In this document: positions 26,213-34,850 of the stretch, piece by piece
How positions within the stretch are numbered: position 1 is the stretch's first letter
Layout: the number at the start of each line of letters is the position of its first letter
Source of the DNA: Enterobacter cloacae complex sp. R_G8
GTDB lineage: Bacteria; Pseudomonadota; Gammaproteobacteria; Enterobacterales; Enterobacteriaceae
Direction: 5' to 3'
DNA length: 64,000 nt
Assembly (NCBI RefSeq): GCF_024599795.1
Contig: NZ_CP102246.1
Span: forward strand, 4,216,001 to 4,280,000
Position numbers and translations under genes: made by a program
The notes under the pieces: model-generated
What the model saw: only the letters and a program-made list of their open reading frames with translations
What the model was told of the DNA's origin: nothing
Database searches by the model: none

Positions 26213-27005
26213 ACATGCCGTCAGGGCGCTGGTCGCCCTGCTTCTGCTCGCACCGGCCTGGCTCTGCGCCGCGCCGCGTGTGATAACCCTCTCCCCCGCT
26301 AACACCGAACTGGCGTTTGCCGCCGGGATCACCCCCGTTGGCGTGAGTAGCTTTTCTGATTATCCACCCCAGGCCACGCGTATTGAACAGGTCGCGACCT
26401 GGCAAGGGATGAACATTGAACGCATCGTGGCGCTTAAGCCCGATCTCGTACTCGCCTGGCGTGGCGGTAACGCCGAGCGGCAGGTTAACCAGCTTACGTC
26501 GCTTGGGATCAAGGTCATGTGGGTGGATGCCGTGAGCATTGAGCAGGTCGCTCAGGCGTTACGATCTCTGGCTCCCTATAGTCCAACCCCGGCCAAAGCC
26601 GAGGATGCGGCAAAACAACTGCTCAGCGACTATGCGGCACTCAAAGCAAAATACGATACCCCCGTTAAAAAGCGCATCTTTTTGCAGTTTGGCAGCCAGC
26701 CGCTGTTCACCACCGGGAAAGGCTCTATTCAGAATCAGGTCCTGGAAGTCTGTGGCGGAGAAAATATCTTTGCGGCCAGCCGGATACCGTGGCCGCAGGT
26801 CAGCCGGGAACAGGTTCTGGCTCGCAGACCGCAGGCTATCGTTGTGGTCGGAAATGCGAGCGAGATTCCTAAAATTGAACAATTCTGGCAAAGCCAGCTA
26901 AAAATTCCGGTGATCCCCCTCACCAGCGACTGGTTTGAACGCGCCAGCCCGCGTATTATCCTCGCCGCAAAACAACTCTGTGCCGCACTGGCCGAGAGTC
27001 ATTAA
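26205..27005 (+). CDS. btuF: Vitamin B12-binding periplasmic protein BtuF
   Basis: Periplasmic cobalamin-binding protein for the BtuCD ABC transporter. The GTG at 26205 gives [15 protein letters not shown], a proper signal peptide ending APAWLCA, and aligns with E. coli (MAKSLFRALVAL, 266 aa, same length). It overlaps the mtnN end by 8 nt, so translation is probably coupled. An upstream ATG at 26187 would add six residues and is less likely. The mature part starts [20 protein letters not shown] and holds the class III binding-protein fold with one long connecting helix. Confidence 0.95.
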   Translation: MAKHAVRALVALLLLAPAWLCAAPRVITLSPANTELAFAAGITPVGVSSFSDYPPQATRIEQVATWQGMNIERIVALKPDLVLAWRGGNAERQVNQLTSLGIKVMWVDAVSIEQVAQALRSLAPYSPTPAKAEDAAKQLLSDYAALKAKYDTPVKKRIFLQFGSQPLFTTGKGSIQNQVLEVCGGENIFAASRIPWPQVSREQVLARRPQAIVVVGNASEIPKIEQFWQSQLKIPVIPLTSDWFERASPRIILAAKQLCAALAESH

Positions 27006-27032
27006 CATAAGACCCCCTTCGAGGATTTAACG

Positions 27033-27656
27033 ATGCTCGTTTATTGGCTGGATATTCTTGGCACAGCCGTTTTTGCTATCTCCGGCGTTTTACTCGCCGG
27101 AAAACTGCGCATGGATCCGTTTGGCGTGCTGGTGCTTGGCGTGGTAACTGCCGTTGGTGGTGGAACGATCCGTGATATGGCGCTGGATAATGGCCCGGTG
27201 TTTTGGGTGAAAGATCCTACCGATCTGGTGGTGGCGATGGTCACCTGCCTGTTAACCATCGTGCTGGTTCGCCAGCCCCGCCGCTTACCAAAATGGATCC
27301 TCCCGGTGCTGGATGCCGTCGGTCTGGCTGTGTTTGTCGGCATTGGGGTGAATAAAGCCTTTAATGCGGGGACAGGGCCCATGGTTGCCATCTGCATGGG
27401 CGTGCTGACTGGCGTAGGCGGCGGGATTATTCGCGATATTCTGGCACGAGAAGTGCCGATGATCCTGCGTACCGAAATCTATGCTACGGCCTGCATTATT
27501 GGCGGGATTGTACATGCCACGGCGTACTATACCTTTGCGATACCGCTGGAAAATTCAGCCATGCTGGGAATGGTGGTGACGCTGGCGATACGTCTGGCGG
27601 CGATACGCTGGCATCTTAAATTGCCGACGTTCGCATTGGATGAGAATGGAAGATAA
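27033..27656 (+). CDS. yadS: TRIC-type cation channel family membrane protein YadS
   Basis: Inner-membrane protein of the UPF0126/TRIC family, with two repeats of three membrane segments. It has 207 aa, the E. coli length. The duplicated glycine-rich motif is visible as VVTAVGGGTIRDMAL and VLTGVGGGIIRDILA; the paired GGG-x-x-RD turns line the channel in homologues. The transported ion in enterobacteria is not established. It is last in mtnN-btuF-yadS, 27 nt after btuF. Confidence 0.92.
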   Translation: MLVYWLDILGTAVFAISGVLLAGKLRMDPFGVLVLGVVTAVGGGTIRDMALDNGPVFWVKDPTDLVVAMVTCLLTIVLVRQPRRLPKWILPVLDAVGLAVFVGIGVNKAFNAGTGPMVAICMGVLTGVGGGIIRDILAREVPMILRTEIYATACIIGGIVHATAYYTFAIPLENSAMLGMVVTLAIRLAAIRWHLKLPTFALDENGR

Positions 27657-27659
27657 ACG

Positions 27660-27690
27660 CAAAACGGTAACCGCAAGGTTACCGTTTTTA
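27660..27690 (+). terminator. Rho-independent terminator after yadS
   Basis: AAAACGGTAACC and GGTTACCGTTTT pair around a 4-nt loop, 4 nt after the yadS stop. Confidence 0.9.
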
Positions 27691-27694
27691 ATCT

Positions 27695-27742
27695 TTTCTC
27701 CCTCTCCCTGTGGGAGAGGGCCGGGGTGAGGGCATCAGCCCG
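27695..27742 (+). repeat. Dispersed palindromic element, copy 1
   Basis: A CCCTCTCCCTGTGGGAGAGG core hairpin is followed by GCCGGGGTGAGGGCATCAG. It lies between the convergent genes yadS and erpA, just after the yadS terminator. It is nearly identical to the copies at 31053 (reverse), 39907 and 61109. Confidence 0.88.
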
Positions 27743-27749
27743 CCCCCTC

Positions 27750-28094
27750 TTAAATACTGAACGAAGACCCACACCCGCAGGTGCTGGTGGCATTTGGGTT
27801 AGTCACCACAAAGCGCGAACCTTCCAGACCTTCGGTGTAATCCACCGAACCGCCCACCAGATATTGCAGGCTCATCGGATCAACCACCAGCGCGACGCCC
27901 TGTTTCTCGATAGTCATATCGCCGTCGTTAACCTGGTCGTCAAAGGTAAAACCATACTGGAAGCCGCTGCAGCCGCCACCGGTAATATAGACACGCAGTT
28001 TCAGATCCGGATTGTCTTCGTCGGCAATCAGGGTTTTCACTTTGTTGGCTGCTGCTTCGGTAAACTCCAGCGGCAACGCTACGTCATCACTCAT
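27750..28094 (-). CDS. erpA: A-type iron-sulfur cluster carrier ErpA
   Basis: Delivers Fe-S clusters to apoproteins including isoprenoid enzymes IspG/IspH, essential under aerobic conditions in E. coli. It has 114 aa. The three cluster-binding cysteines are Cys42 in [10 protein letters not shown] and Cys108/Cys110 in [11 protein letters not shown] palindrome lies upstream. It follows clcA in the same direction but with an 85 nt gap. Confidence 0.97.
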   Translation of the reverse strand: MSDDVALPLEFTEAAANKVKTLIADEDNPDLKLRVYITGGGCSGFQYGFTFDDQVNDGDMTIEKQGVALVVDPMSLQYLVGGSVDYTEGLEGSRFVVTNPNATSTCGCGSSFSI

Positions 28095-28122
28095 CTTATG
28101 CTCCCATGAATACTGCTACTGC

Positions 28123-28145
28123 AATTGGGTAAAATTCACCCAATT
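28123..28145. repeat. Perfect dyad upstream of erpA
   Basis: AATTGGGT and ACCCAATT flank a 7-nt AT-rich centre, 28 nt ahead of the erpA start. On the plus strand it is followed by CTTTTT, so it resembles a terminator facing away from erpA; on the minus strand there is no T-run. It may be a regulator site for erpA (IscR controls erpA in E. coli) but does not clearly match the IscR motifs I remember. Confidence 0.55.
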
Positions 28146-28179
28146 CTTTTTGTCATTATCTAATACCCTGGTAATTCAT

Positions 28180-29580
28180 TCAAGTATTCTGCATTGCGGC
28201 CCGTTCTGCCTCTTGCTTCGCCAGGGTGCGAGCAAGAATGGTGGAGTATAGCGGTTTTCCACCCAGGAATTGGGCTAATAGTGTCGCGCCGAGACAGGTA
28301 ATGATCATTGGCAAAATGAGCTGGTAATTGTCTGTCATCTCCAGCACCAGCACGATGCCGGTCAGCGGCGCGCGCAGGGAGGCCGCCAGCAGCGCCCCCA
28401 TTCCGGCAACGGCAAACGTACCGGCCTCCAGATGATATGCCGGAAAACCGGCCGCAGCCGCCATGCCAAAGGCTGTGCCAAGCAACGTCCCCAGCGCCAG
28501 CATCGGGGCAAAAATACCACCCGGCGCACCGGAGGAAAAACAGAGCACCGTCGTGATGACGCGAGAAATAAACATAAACAGAAGCAGACCCACGCTGAAG
28601 TTGCCTGCGGCCGCAATCGGGATCAGCCCGAACCCGCCGCCCGCGGCGTTCGGCTCAATGAACCCCAGCACGCCACACAGGCCACCCAGCACGCCGCCCA
28701 TCAACACCCATTTCGTGGTATTCCCGCCATGGATGCGCTGGAACATATCCTGCGCACGCAGGATAAAGGTGTTAAACAGCGGGCCGACAACACCGAATAT
28801 CATGCCCAGGATCAGGTACAGCCACAGCGTGTTCACCGGCGCATTGGTCAGTTTCCCCACTTCGATCACCGGGCTTTCGCCATTGAAAATGCGAAACACA
28901 ATGCTCGACATGATCACACCGGTAAAGACCGCTTTGATCGAGATAAGGTTATAGCGGAACTGGGCGCGCATCTCTTCGATGATAAACAGGATCCCCGCCA
29001 GCGGTGCGTTAAACGCCGCCGAAAGCCCCGCTGCGGCGCCTGTGGCCAGCAGCGTATGGCGCGCTTCCGCGCTGCGCATCCTGAACAGATCCCCCACCAT
29101 GCGCCCGACGTTCCCACCCAACTGCACGGTGGGCCCCTCTCGACCCAGCACCATACCCGCACCAAGGGTTCCCATGCCGCCGATAAACTTCACCGGGATG
29201 ACGCGCCACCAGCGCACCGGACGCAGCTCTTCCAGTGCGCCTTCAATTTCAGGGATCCCGGAACCGCCCGCTTCCGGCGCAAATTTACGCACCAGAAAGT
29301 AGCCCACTATGGCAAATAGTGCGGACAACCCGAACGCCCAGAACCAGACCAGCCCTCCTTTGTCGGCGAAACCGGCCACCGTACCAATACGCCAGTTCAG
29401 TACCGCATTGACCGCCTTTTCAAAGGCAACCCCCGCCAGCCCGGCGAGCGTCCCTACTACAGCGGCGGCCAGTAAAATTGCCAGCGGTGTCTTATCGCGA
29501 TTGAGCAAGCGCCGGATGCTGATCCGGTGTTGCGCGCGTCGGAACTGTTGTTCTTCAAAAGAAGGTGAGTCTGCTTTCAT
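28180..29580 (-). CDS. clcA: H+/Cl- exchange transporter ClcA
   Basis: Dimeric CLC antiporter exchanging two chloride for one proton; supports extreme acid resistance. It has 466 aa, against 473 in E. coli. Signature motifs are [12 protein letters not shown] (chloride-binding Ser), [13 protein letters not shown] (gating Glu, near residue 148), [11 protein letters not shown] (proton Glu) and [14 protein letters not shown]. About 18 helices are expected. The N- and C-terminal tails differ most from E. coli. It is divergent from hemL. Confidence 0.97.
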   Translation of the reverse strand: MKADSPSFEEQQFRRAQHRISIRRLLNRDKTPLAILLAAAVVGTLAGLAGVAFEKAVNAVLNWRIGTVAGFADKGGLVWFWAFGLSALFAIVGYFLVRKFAPEAGGSGIPEIEGALEELRPVRWWRVIPVKFIGGMGTLGAGMVLGREGPTVQLGGNVGRMVGDLFRMRSAEARHTLLATGAAAGLSAAFNAPLAGILFIIEEMRAQFRYNLISIKAVFTGVIMSSIVFRIFNGESPVIEVGKLTNAPVNTLWLYLILGMIFGVVGPLFNTFILRAQDMFQRIHGGNTTKWVLMGGVLGGLCGVLGFIEPNAAGGGFGLIPIAAAGNFSVGLLLFMFISRVITTVLCFSSGAPGGIFAPMLALGTLLGTAFGMAAAAGFPAYHLEAGTFAVAGMGALLAASLRAPLTGIVLVLEMTDNYQLILPMIITCLGATLLAQFLGGKPLYSTILARTLAKQEAERAAMQNT

Positions 29581-29755
29581 TACCGTTTCTTTTCGTCATA
29601 CAAATCGCACAGGGATTTTACCAGAGTGCGTCACGTCGTCCCGTGAAAAATACTTAAAAATTGTTTAGCAATGAAAGGGGCAAAAATTTCATTACCTTTC
29701 GCGGATCACTTAGAATAGTGTGCTTAATCATTTTATACGAACCAGGAACGACGCC

Positions 29756-31036
29756 ATGAGCAAGTCTGAAAACCTCTACAGTGCAGCCCGCGAGCTTATC
29801 CCAGGTGGCGTAAACTCGCCTGTTCGCGCCTTTACAGGCGTAGGCGGAACGCCGCTGTTTATTGAACGTGCTGATGGCGCGTACCTGTTTGATGTCGACG
29901 GCAAGGCCTATATCGATTACGTCGGCTCCTGGGGCCCGATGGTGCTGGGTCACAACCACCCCGCCATCCGTAATGCAGTGATTGAAGCGGCCCAGCGCGG
30001 CCTGAGCTTTGGCGCGCCTACCGAGATGGAAGTCAAAATGGCGGAGCTGGTGACCGAGCTGGTGCCAACCATGGATATGGTGCGTATGGTGAACTCCGGT
30101 ACCGAAGCCACCATGAGCGCTATCCGTCTGGCGCGCGGCTTTACCGGTCGCGACAAAATCATCAAGTTTGAAGGCTGCTACCACGGCCATGCGGACTGCC
30201 TGCTGGTGAAAGCGGGCTCCGGCGCACTGACCCTTGGCCAGCCAAACTCCCCGGGCGTACCGGCTGATTTCGCGAAACACACCCTGACCTGCACTTATAA
30301 CGATCTGAACACCGTTCGTGCGGCATTCGAGCAGTATCCACAGGAGATCGCCTGCATCATCGTTGAACCGGTTGCGGGCAACATGAACTGCATTCCACCG
30401 CAGCCAGAGTTCCTGCCGGGCCTGCGCGCCCTGTGCGATGAGTTTGGCGCGCTGCTGATTATCGACGAAGTGATGACCGGTTTCCGCGTCGCGCTGGCGG
30501 GTGCCCAGTCTTATTACGGCGTTGAGCCCGATCTGACCTGTCTCGGCAAAATCATCGGCGGCGGTATGCCGGTGGGCGCATTCGGGGGGCGCAAGGATGT
30601 GATGGAAGCCCTGGCACCAACAGGGCCGGTTTACCAGGCGGGTACGCTCTCCGGTAACCCGATTGCCATGGCGGCGGGCTTCGCCTGCCTGACAGAAGTC
30701 TCCCAGCCGGGCATCCATGAAACCCTGACTGATCGCACGACGCAGCTGGCAAATGGTCTGCTGGAAGCGGCTGAAGAGGCGGGTATTCCGCTGGTGGTGA
30801 ACCACGTGGGCGGGATGTTCGGGATCTTCTTCACGGAAGCCCAAACCGTGACAAGCTATCAGGACGTGGTGAAGTGCGACGTTGACCGCTTCAAGCGTTT
30901 CTTCCACCTGATGCTGGAAGAAGGCGTCTACCTGGCGCCGTCAGCATTTGAAGCCGGCTTTATGTCCGTGGCGCACAGCGAAGAGGATATCAATAACACC
31001 ATCGACGCGGCGCGTAAGGTGTTTGCGAAGTTGTAA
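29756..31036 (+). CDS. hemL: Glutamate-1-semialdehyde 2,1-aminomutase
   Basis: Converts glutamate semialdehyde to 5-aminolevulinate, the first tetrapyrrole precursor, with PLP. It has 426 aa from [18 protein letters not shown], the E. coli length; an ATG-like start 12 codons earlier is rejected. The PLP lysine is in [19 protein letters not shown] near residue 265, and the gating loop is [13 protein letters not shown]. It is convergent with fhuB. Confidence 0.98.
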   Translation: MSKSENLYSAARELIPGGVNSPVRAFTGVGGTPLFIERADGAYLFDVDGKAYIDYVGSWGPMVLGHNHPAIRNAVIEAAQRGLSFGAPTEMEVKMAELVTELVPTMDMVRMVNSGTEATMSAIRLARGFTGRDKIIKFEGCYHGHADCLLVKAGSGALTLGQPNSPGVPADFAKHTLTCTYNDLNTVRAAFEQYPQEIACIIVEPVAGNMNCIPPQPEFLPGLRALCDEFGALLIIDEVMTGFRVALAGAQSYYGVEPDLTCLGKIIGGGMPVGAFGGRKDVMEALAPTGPVYQAGTLSGNPIAMAAGFACLTEVSQPGIHETLTDRTTQLANGLLEAAEEAGIPLVVNHVGGMFGIFFTEAQTVTSYQDVVKCDVDRFKRFFHLMLEEGVYLAPSAFEAGFMSVAHSEEDINNTIDAARKVFAKL

Positions 31037-31052
31037 GCACGTGCGGCGTGAC

Positions 31053-31091
31053 GCCCTCACCCCGGCCCTCTCCCACAGGGAGGGGGAGCAA
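31053..31091 (-). repeat. Dispersed palindromic element, copy 2
   Basis: Reverse orientation copy: the minus strand reads CTCCCCCTCCCTGTGGGAGA then GGGCCGGGGTGAGGGC. It sits 16 nt after hemL in the convergent hemL/fhuB gap. Confidence 0.87.
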
Positions 31092-31095
31092 ACCC

Positions 31096-31128
31096 TAAAA
31101 CGTCAATCTTAGGATTGACGTTTACTTT
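31096..31128. terminator. Bidirectional terminator between hemL and fhuB
   Basis: AAACGTCAATC and GATTGACGTTT form an 11-bp perfect stem with a 4-nt loop, with T-rich sequence on both sides. It can serve both hemL (plus) and fhuB (minus). Confidence 0.85.
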
Positions 31129-31130
31129 TA

Positions 31131-33113
31131 TTACCGACTCTGCTTTCTCAACAGATAAATAAAATACGGCGCGCCGATAAAGGTCGATAGCAGACCTGCC
31201 GGGATCTGATACGGGAACAGCACCATTCTTCCGCACCAGTCCGCCACTACCAGCATTACCCCGCCCGTCAGGGCAGACATCACGATATGCGGCATCGTCC
31301 TGCGGAATCCCATCATTCTGGCGATATGCGGCGCCATCAACCCGACAAAACTCAGTGGGCCAATGGTCATGGTGGCTGTGGCCGTCAGGCACGCCGCCAG
31401 CAGTAACAGCGCGACGCGCGTTGGCGTTAACGCCATGCCGACCGCACGTGCGGTTTCGCCCCCCAGCGGCAGGATCGTCATCCAGCGGCGGCACAGGGGC
31501 ACAATCGCCAGCAGCACGATCATCACGATCCCGGAATGCACCACCTGACTGCCAGTGGCGTTGTACGTTGAGCCGGAGATCCAGGTCAGGATCTTCGCCA
31601 TCCGCGGATCGCCGCTCGCCTGCAGCATCATCAGCAGCATGGTAAAGGCGGTGCTGAGCGCCATCCCGGCCAGCAGCATCCGGTGAGGCGAAAACCCGCC
31701 GCGCCCGGAGGCAATCAGGATGATCATCAGCGTCACTGCCGCCCCGATGCTCCCGGCAGGCATCAGCCAGCCAAAGGCATTTCCCGGCACCAGGAACAGC
31801 ATCAGCACCACGCCAAACGCGGCTCCCGAACTGATACCCAGCACTTCCGGGCTGGCCATCGGGTTGCCGGTCAGGCGCTGGATAATACAGCCCGCGACCG
31901 CCAGCATTACCCCGGCAATCAACGCCGAGAGGATACGCGGCCAGCGCCACTGCAGCAGTTCCTGGAGCAAATCGCCCGTTGCCCAGTGCCAGCCCACCGC
32001 ATCGCGCCCGAAAGCAAGCGCGACAAACGAGACGATGATCAACACCGCCAGACCGGCCAGGCTGAACCACAGCACCGACTGACGCTCAGCATAAACTTTA
32101 TCCCCCGCGTCCATCGCGGGAGCACTCATACTGCGCAGGCGTGGCAACAGCCACAGCAACAGCGGCGCGCCAACCAGTGCCGTTACCGACCCGGTAGAGA
32201 CTTCCATCCAGACACGCGCCAGCCAGAGAATGATTTGATCGGAAAGCCAGAGGATCAGCGCACCAATCAGCGGGGCCAGCAGCAGTCGCGCCAGCAGGCG
32301 ACGCGCCCCGAGCATTTTTGCCAGCAGCGGGGCAAACAGTCCGATAAAGCCGATAATCCCAACCGCATTAACCAGCAATGCGCTGAGGACAATCGCCAGC
32401 GTCAGCGCCGCCAGACGCGCCAGGGAGAGCGCCAGCCCCAGATTGCGGGCTACGCCGTCATCCAGCCCCATCAGCGTCAGCGGACGTAACAGCAGCAGCG
32501 TCAACATGGCGCCGCCAACGAGCTGCGGCCACAGGCGCTGCACAATGCTCCAGTCCGTCTGGGTCAGCGTACCGGTACTCCACAGGAACATGCTTTGCAG
32601 CTGATCGTGATGGAACAGCACCAGCAGCTGGTTGATTGCCCCGCAGTACAGGCTGACGACCAGCCCTGCGAGGATCAGCGTCACGGGCGAGAGACGTTTC
32701 CCCCAGGCCACGCCGAAGACCAGCGCGCCGACCACGCACGCGCCCGCAAGCGCGGCAAACTGCGAGGTTAACGCGCCAGGCAGTGCCCACAGCGTGGTCA
32801 CCGTGATCCCAAGCTGGGCACCGGTCGCGACGCCAAGCGTTGTAGGCTCGGCCAGCGGGTTACGCAAAACCTGCTGGAACAGGACGCCCACCAGCCCTAG
32901 CCCCCCCCCGACCAGCAGCGAAATCGCCAGACGCGGCAGCAGGCTGTAGTGGAACAGCATTTGCTGAATATTATCGATATCCGGCGTAGCCAGGGCCGCG
33001 CCCCACTGCCCCCGCGGTAAGGCGGTCGAGAGGTTAAACCAGGTCAACGCCAGCGCGGTCAGGAAAATCAGAGCCAACAACAGCGCCGGGAAACGGGCAA
33101 TACGCGTACTCAT
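31131..33113 (-). CDS. fhuB: Ferrichrome ABC transporter permease FhuB
   Basis: Inner-membrane permease for hydroxamate siderophores. It has 660 aa and is a fusion of two homologous FecCD-type halves, each with about ten membrane segments, so one chain does the work of a dimer. The two halves share VFQQVLRNPLAEPTTLGVATG-like and IQRLTGNPMASPEVLGISSG motifs (L1/EAA-type loops for FhuC). The start overlaps fhuD by 4 nt. A run of nine G on the coding strand lies in the N-terminal half (32901-32909); the frame is intact. Confidence 0.98.
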   Translation of the reverse strand: MSTRIARFPALLLALIFLTALALTWFNLSTALPRGQWGAALATPDIDNIQQMLFHYSLLPRLAISLLVGGGLGLVGVLFQQVLRNPLAEPTTLGVATGAQLGITVTTLWALPGALTSQFAALAGACVVGALVFGVAWGKRLSPVTLILAGLVVSLYCGAINQLLVLFHHDQLQSMFLWSTGTLTQTDWSIVQRLWPQLVGGAMLTLLLLRPLTLMGLDDGVARNLGLALSLARLAALTLAIVLSALLVNAVGIIGFIGLFAPLLAKMLGARRLLARLLLAPLIGALILWLSDQIILWLARVWMEVSTGSVTALVGAPLLLWLLPRLRSMSAPAMDAGDKVYAERQSVLWFSLAGLAVLIIVSFVALAFGRDAVGWHWATGDLLQELLQWRWPRILSALIAGVMLAVAGCIIQRLTGNPMASPEVLGISSGAAFGVVLMLFLVPGNAFGWLMPAGSIGAAVTLMIILIASGRGGFSPHRMLLAGMALSTAFTMLLMMLQASGDPRMAKILTWISGSTYNATGSQVVHSGIVMIVLLAIVPLCRRWMTILPLGGETARAVGMALTPTRVALLLLAACLTATATMTIGPLSFVGLMAPHIARMMGFRRTMPHIVMSALTGGVMLVVADWCGRMVLFPYQIPAGLLSTFIGAPYFIYLLRKQSR

Positions 33114-34003
33114 GCTTTTCCCCCCAGCGCGTTATCCAGCACCCGGGCGAAGTGCATGGCCGACAGCGTCGCGCCGTAGAACCAGACCGCCGGTGCACGC
33201 ATAAAGCGTTGCTCACGCACGAACGGCATCGCCTGCCACAGCGGTGTCGCCATCAGCGCCTGCATTTCACGCTCGTTGCCGTGATCGAAGCACAGCACGT
33301 CCACATCGCGGAACGCCGCCAGACGGTCGATACCGACGGCGGTGCTGCCCCAGAAGGTCATCTCCCCTTCCCAGGCATTACGAATACCAAAACTATCGAG
33401 CACTTCCTGGAAAAGGCAGTTTTTACCGAACACCAGCATATGGCGCGCATCCAGCAGCGTCACCATCAGCAGCGGGCGGTCTCCGCGATGGGCAAAACGC
33501 GGCTTCAGGGAGTCAATCAGAGCATCAAACTCAGCGAAATGTTGTTTGGCTTCCGCCTCACGATTGAGGAAATGCGCCATCTCGTTGATGGAGTTTTTCG
33601 CCATCGTGAGCGGTTTTTTTCCGTCACTGAAGGAGAACCCCCGCCCAGGCGCAATACGCGCCATTGTCTCTTCTGACGGGCCATACCCCGCAGACCAGAA
33701 CAGAAATGACGGCTTCATCTGCGTCAGCAGCTCAAGGTTAGGCTCCGTTCGCAGACCAATATCAATGACCGAATCGGGCAGCGCCGGCTCGTTCACCCAC
33801 AGCCTGTAGTTGGGAATATCGGCGACACCATACGGCGTGACGCCCAGTGCCATCATCAGTTCAACAGGCAACCACTCCAGCGCCACAATACGGTGCGGAT
33901 CGACGGCAGCCGCTGCCCGCGCGAGGTTCATCTTTAACAGCAGCGGTGAAAGTGCCATGGCCGTCAGCAAGCGGCGGCGGCTCAACAAAGTAGAATTCAG
34001 CAT
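33110..34003 (-). CDS. fhuD: Ferrichrome-binding periplasmic protein FhuD
   Basis: Binds hydroxamate siderophores (ferrichrome, coprogen, aerobactin) and delivers them to FhuBC. It has 297 aa. The signal sequence has a twin-arginine motif (LSRRRLLTAMALSPLLLKM), fitting Tat export known for E. coli FhuD. The mature part begins near VDPHRIVALEWLPVELMMAL, and the class III fold is indicated by NLELLTQMKPSFLFWSAGYG and VLCFDHGNE. It overlaps fhuC by one base and fhuB by four. Confidence 0.97.
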   Translation of the reverse strand: MLNSTLLSRRRLLTAMALSPLLLKMNLARAAAAVDPHRIVALEWLPVELMMALGVTPYGVADIPNYRLWVNEPALPDSVIDIGLRTEPNLELLTQMKPSFLFWSAGYGPSEETMARIAPGRGFSFSDGKKPLTMAKNSINEMAHFLNREAEAKQHFAEFDALIDSLKPRFAHRGDRPLLMVTLLDARHMLVFGKNCLFQEVLDSFGIRNAWEGEMTFWGSTAVGIDRLAAFRDVDVLCFDHGNEREMQALMATPLWQAMPFVREQRFMRAPAVWFYGATLSAMHFARVLDNALGGKA

Positions 34004-34800
34004 CAGTAAACAAAGCTCACCGGAGCAGCCCCACCAGGATGAGGCAGGATCCCCATGGGAATACCGTAAATGTGTTCCAGGGTTTCACTTCGCATCAGTT
34101 CCGACGGTGTCCCCTGAGCAATCATCTCCCCGCCGCGAAGTGCGACAAGATAATCGCAGTAGCGCGCCGCCATGTTGATATCGTGCAGGACCGCGATAAC
34201 CGTCAGGCCACGCTGCTGGCTCAGGCGATGCACCAGCGCAAGCACATCAACCTGATGAGCGATATCCAGTGCGGAAGTCGGTTCGTCGAGCAGCAGACAG
34301 CGGCTGTCCTGCGCAACCAGCATCGCAATCCATGCTCGCTGACGTTCACCCCCGGAAAGGCTGTCGACCAGACGGTGCGCCAACGGCTTTAATCCCACCA
34401 GCGCAATCGCCTCTTCCACTTTCTCTCTGTCGGCGACACCGAAGCGCCCGAGCGCGCCATGCCACGGATAACGCCCAATCGCCACCAGCTCACGCACCGT
34501 CATCCCTTCCGCCTGGGGCAGTTGCTGCGGCAGATACGCGACTTTGCGTGCAAAGGCTTTACTGCTCCAGCTCTCCAGCGGCTGTTCATCCAGCAAAATA
34601 TCCCCTTCTGAAGGCGGCTGATGACGGCCCAGCATTTTCAGTAACGTCGATTTACCGGAACCATTGTGACCAATCAGGCCGGTAACTTTACCTGCGGGGA
34701 ACGTCAACGAGAGCGGGTGCAGCAAGGTGCGCCCGGGAACACGAAAGGAGAGTTGATTGAGCGTAAAAGTGGTGTCGGAGTGCGTTTTATTGTCCTGCAT
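34003..34800 (-). CDS. fhuC: Ferrichrome ABC transporter ATPase FhuC
   Basis: Cytoplasmic ATPase that drives FhuB. It has 265 aa from MQDNKTHSDTTFTLNQLSFR, the E. coli length; a longer ORF upstream runs into the fhuA end and is rejected. Walker A is GLIGHNGSGKSTLLKML (residues ~40-56), the signature is DSLSGGERQRAWIAML, Walker B is SRCLLLDEPTSALD, and the switch His is in AVLHDINMA. It is preceded by a strong terminator after fhuA. Confidence 0.98.
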   Translation of the reverse strand: MQDNKTHSDTTFTLNQLSFRVPGRTLLHPLSLTFPAGKVTGLIGHNGSGKSTLLKMLGRHQPPSEGDILLDEQPLESWSSKAFARKVAYLPQQLPQAEGMTVRELVAIGRYPWHGALGRFGVADREKVEEAIALVGLKPLAHRLVDSLSGGERQRAWIAMLVAQDSRCLLLDEPTSALDIAHQVDVLALVHRLSQQRGLTVIAVLHDINMAARYCDYLVALRGGEMIAQGTPSELMRSETLEHIYGIPMGILPHPGGAAPVSFVY

Positions 34801-34815
34801 ATCAGCCAACTTAAA

Positions 34816-34842
34816 TAAAAAGGGCACGGCGAACCGTGCCCG
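34816..34842 (-). terminator. Terminator between fhuA and fhuC
   Basis: The minus strand reads GGGCACGG-TTCG-CCGTGCCC followed by TTTTTATTT, ending only about 16 nt before the fhuC start codon. It should cut fhuCDB transcription relative to fhuA, which makes the abundant receptor. Confidence 0.9.
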
Positions 34843-34850
34843 AAGAGAGA

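Noticed and set aside
29654..30907. 417-codon open frame on the minus strand
   Set aside because: Antisense to hemL, with no ribosome site or recognisable protein.
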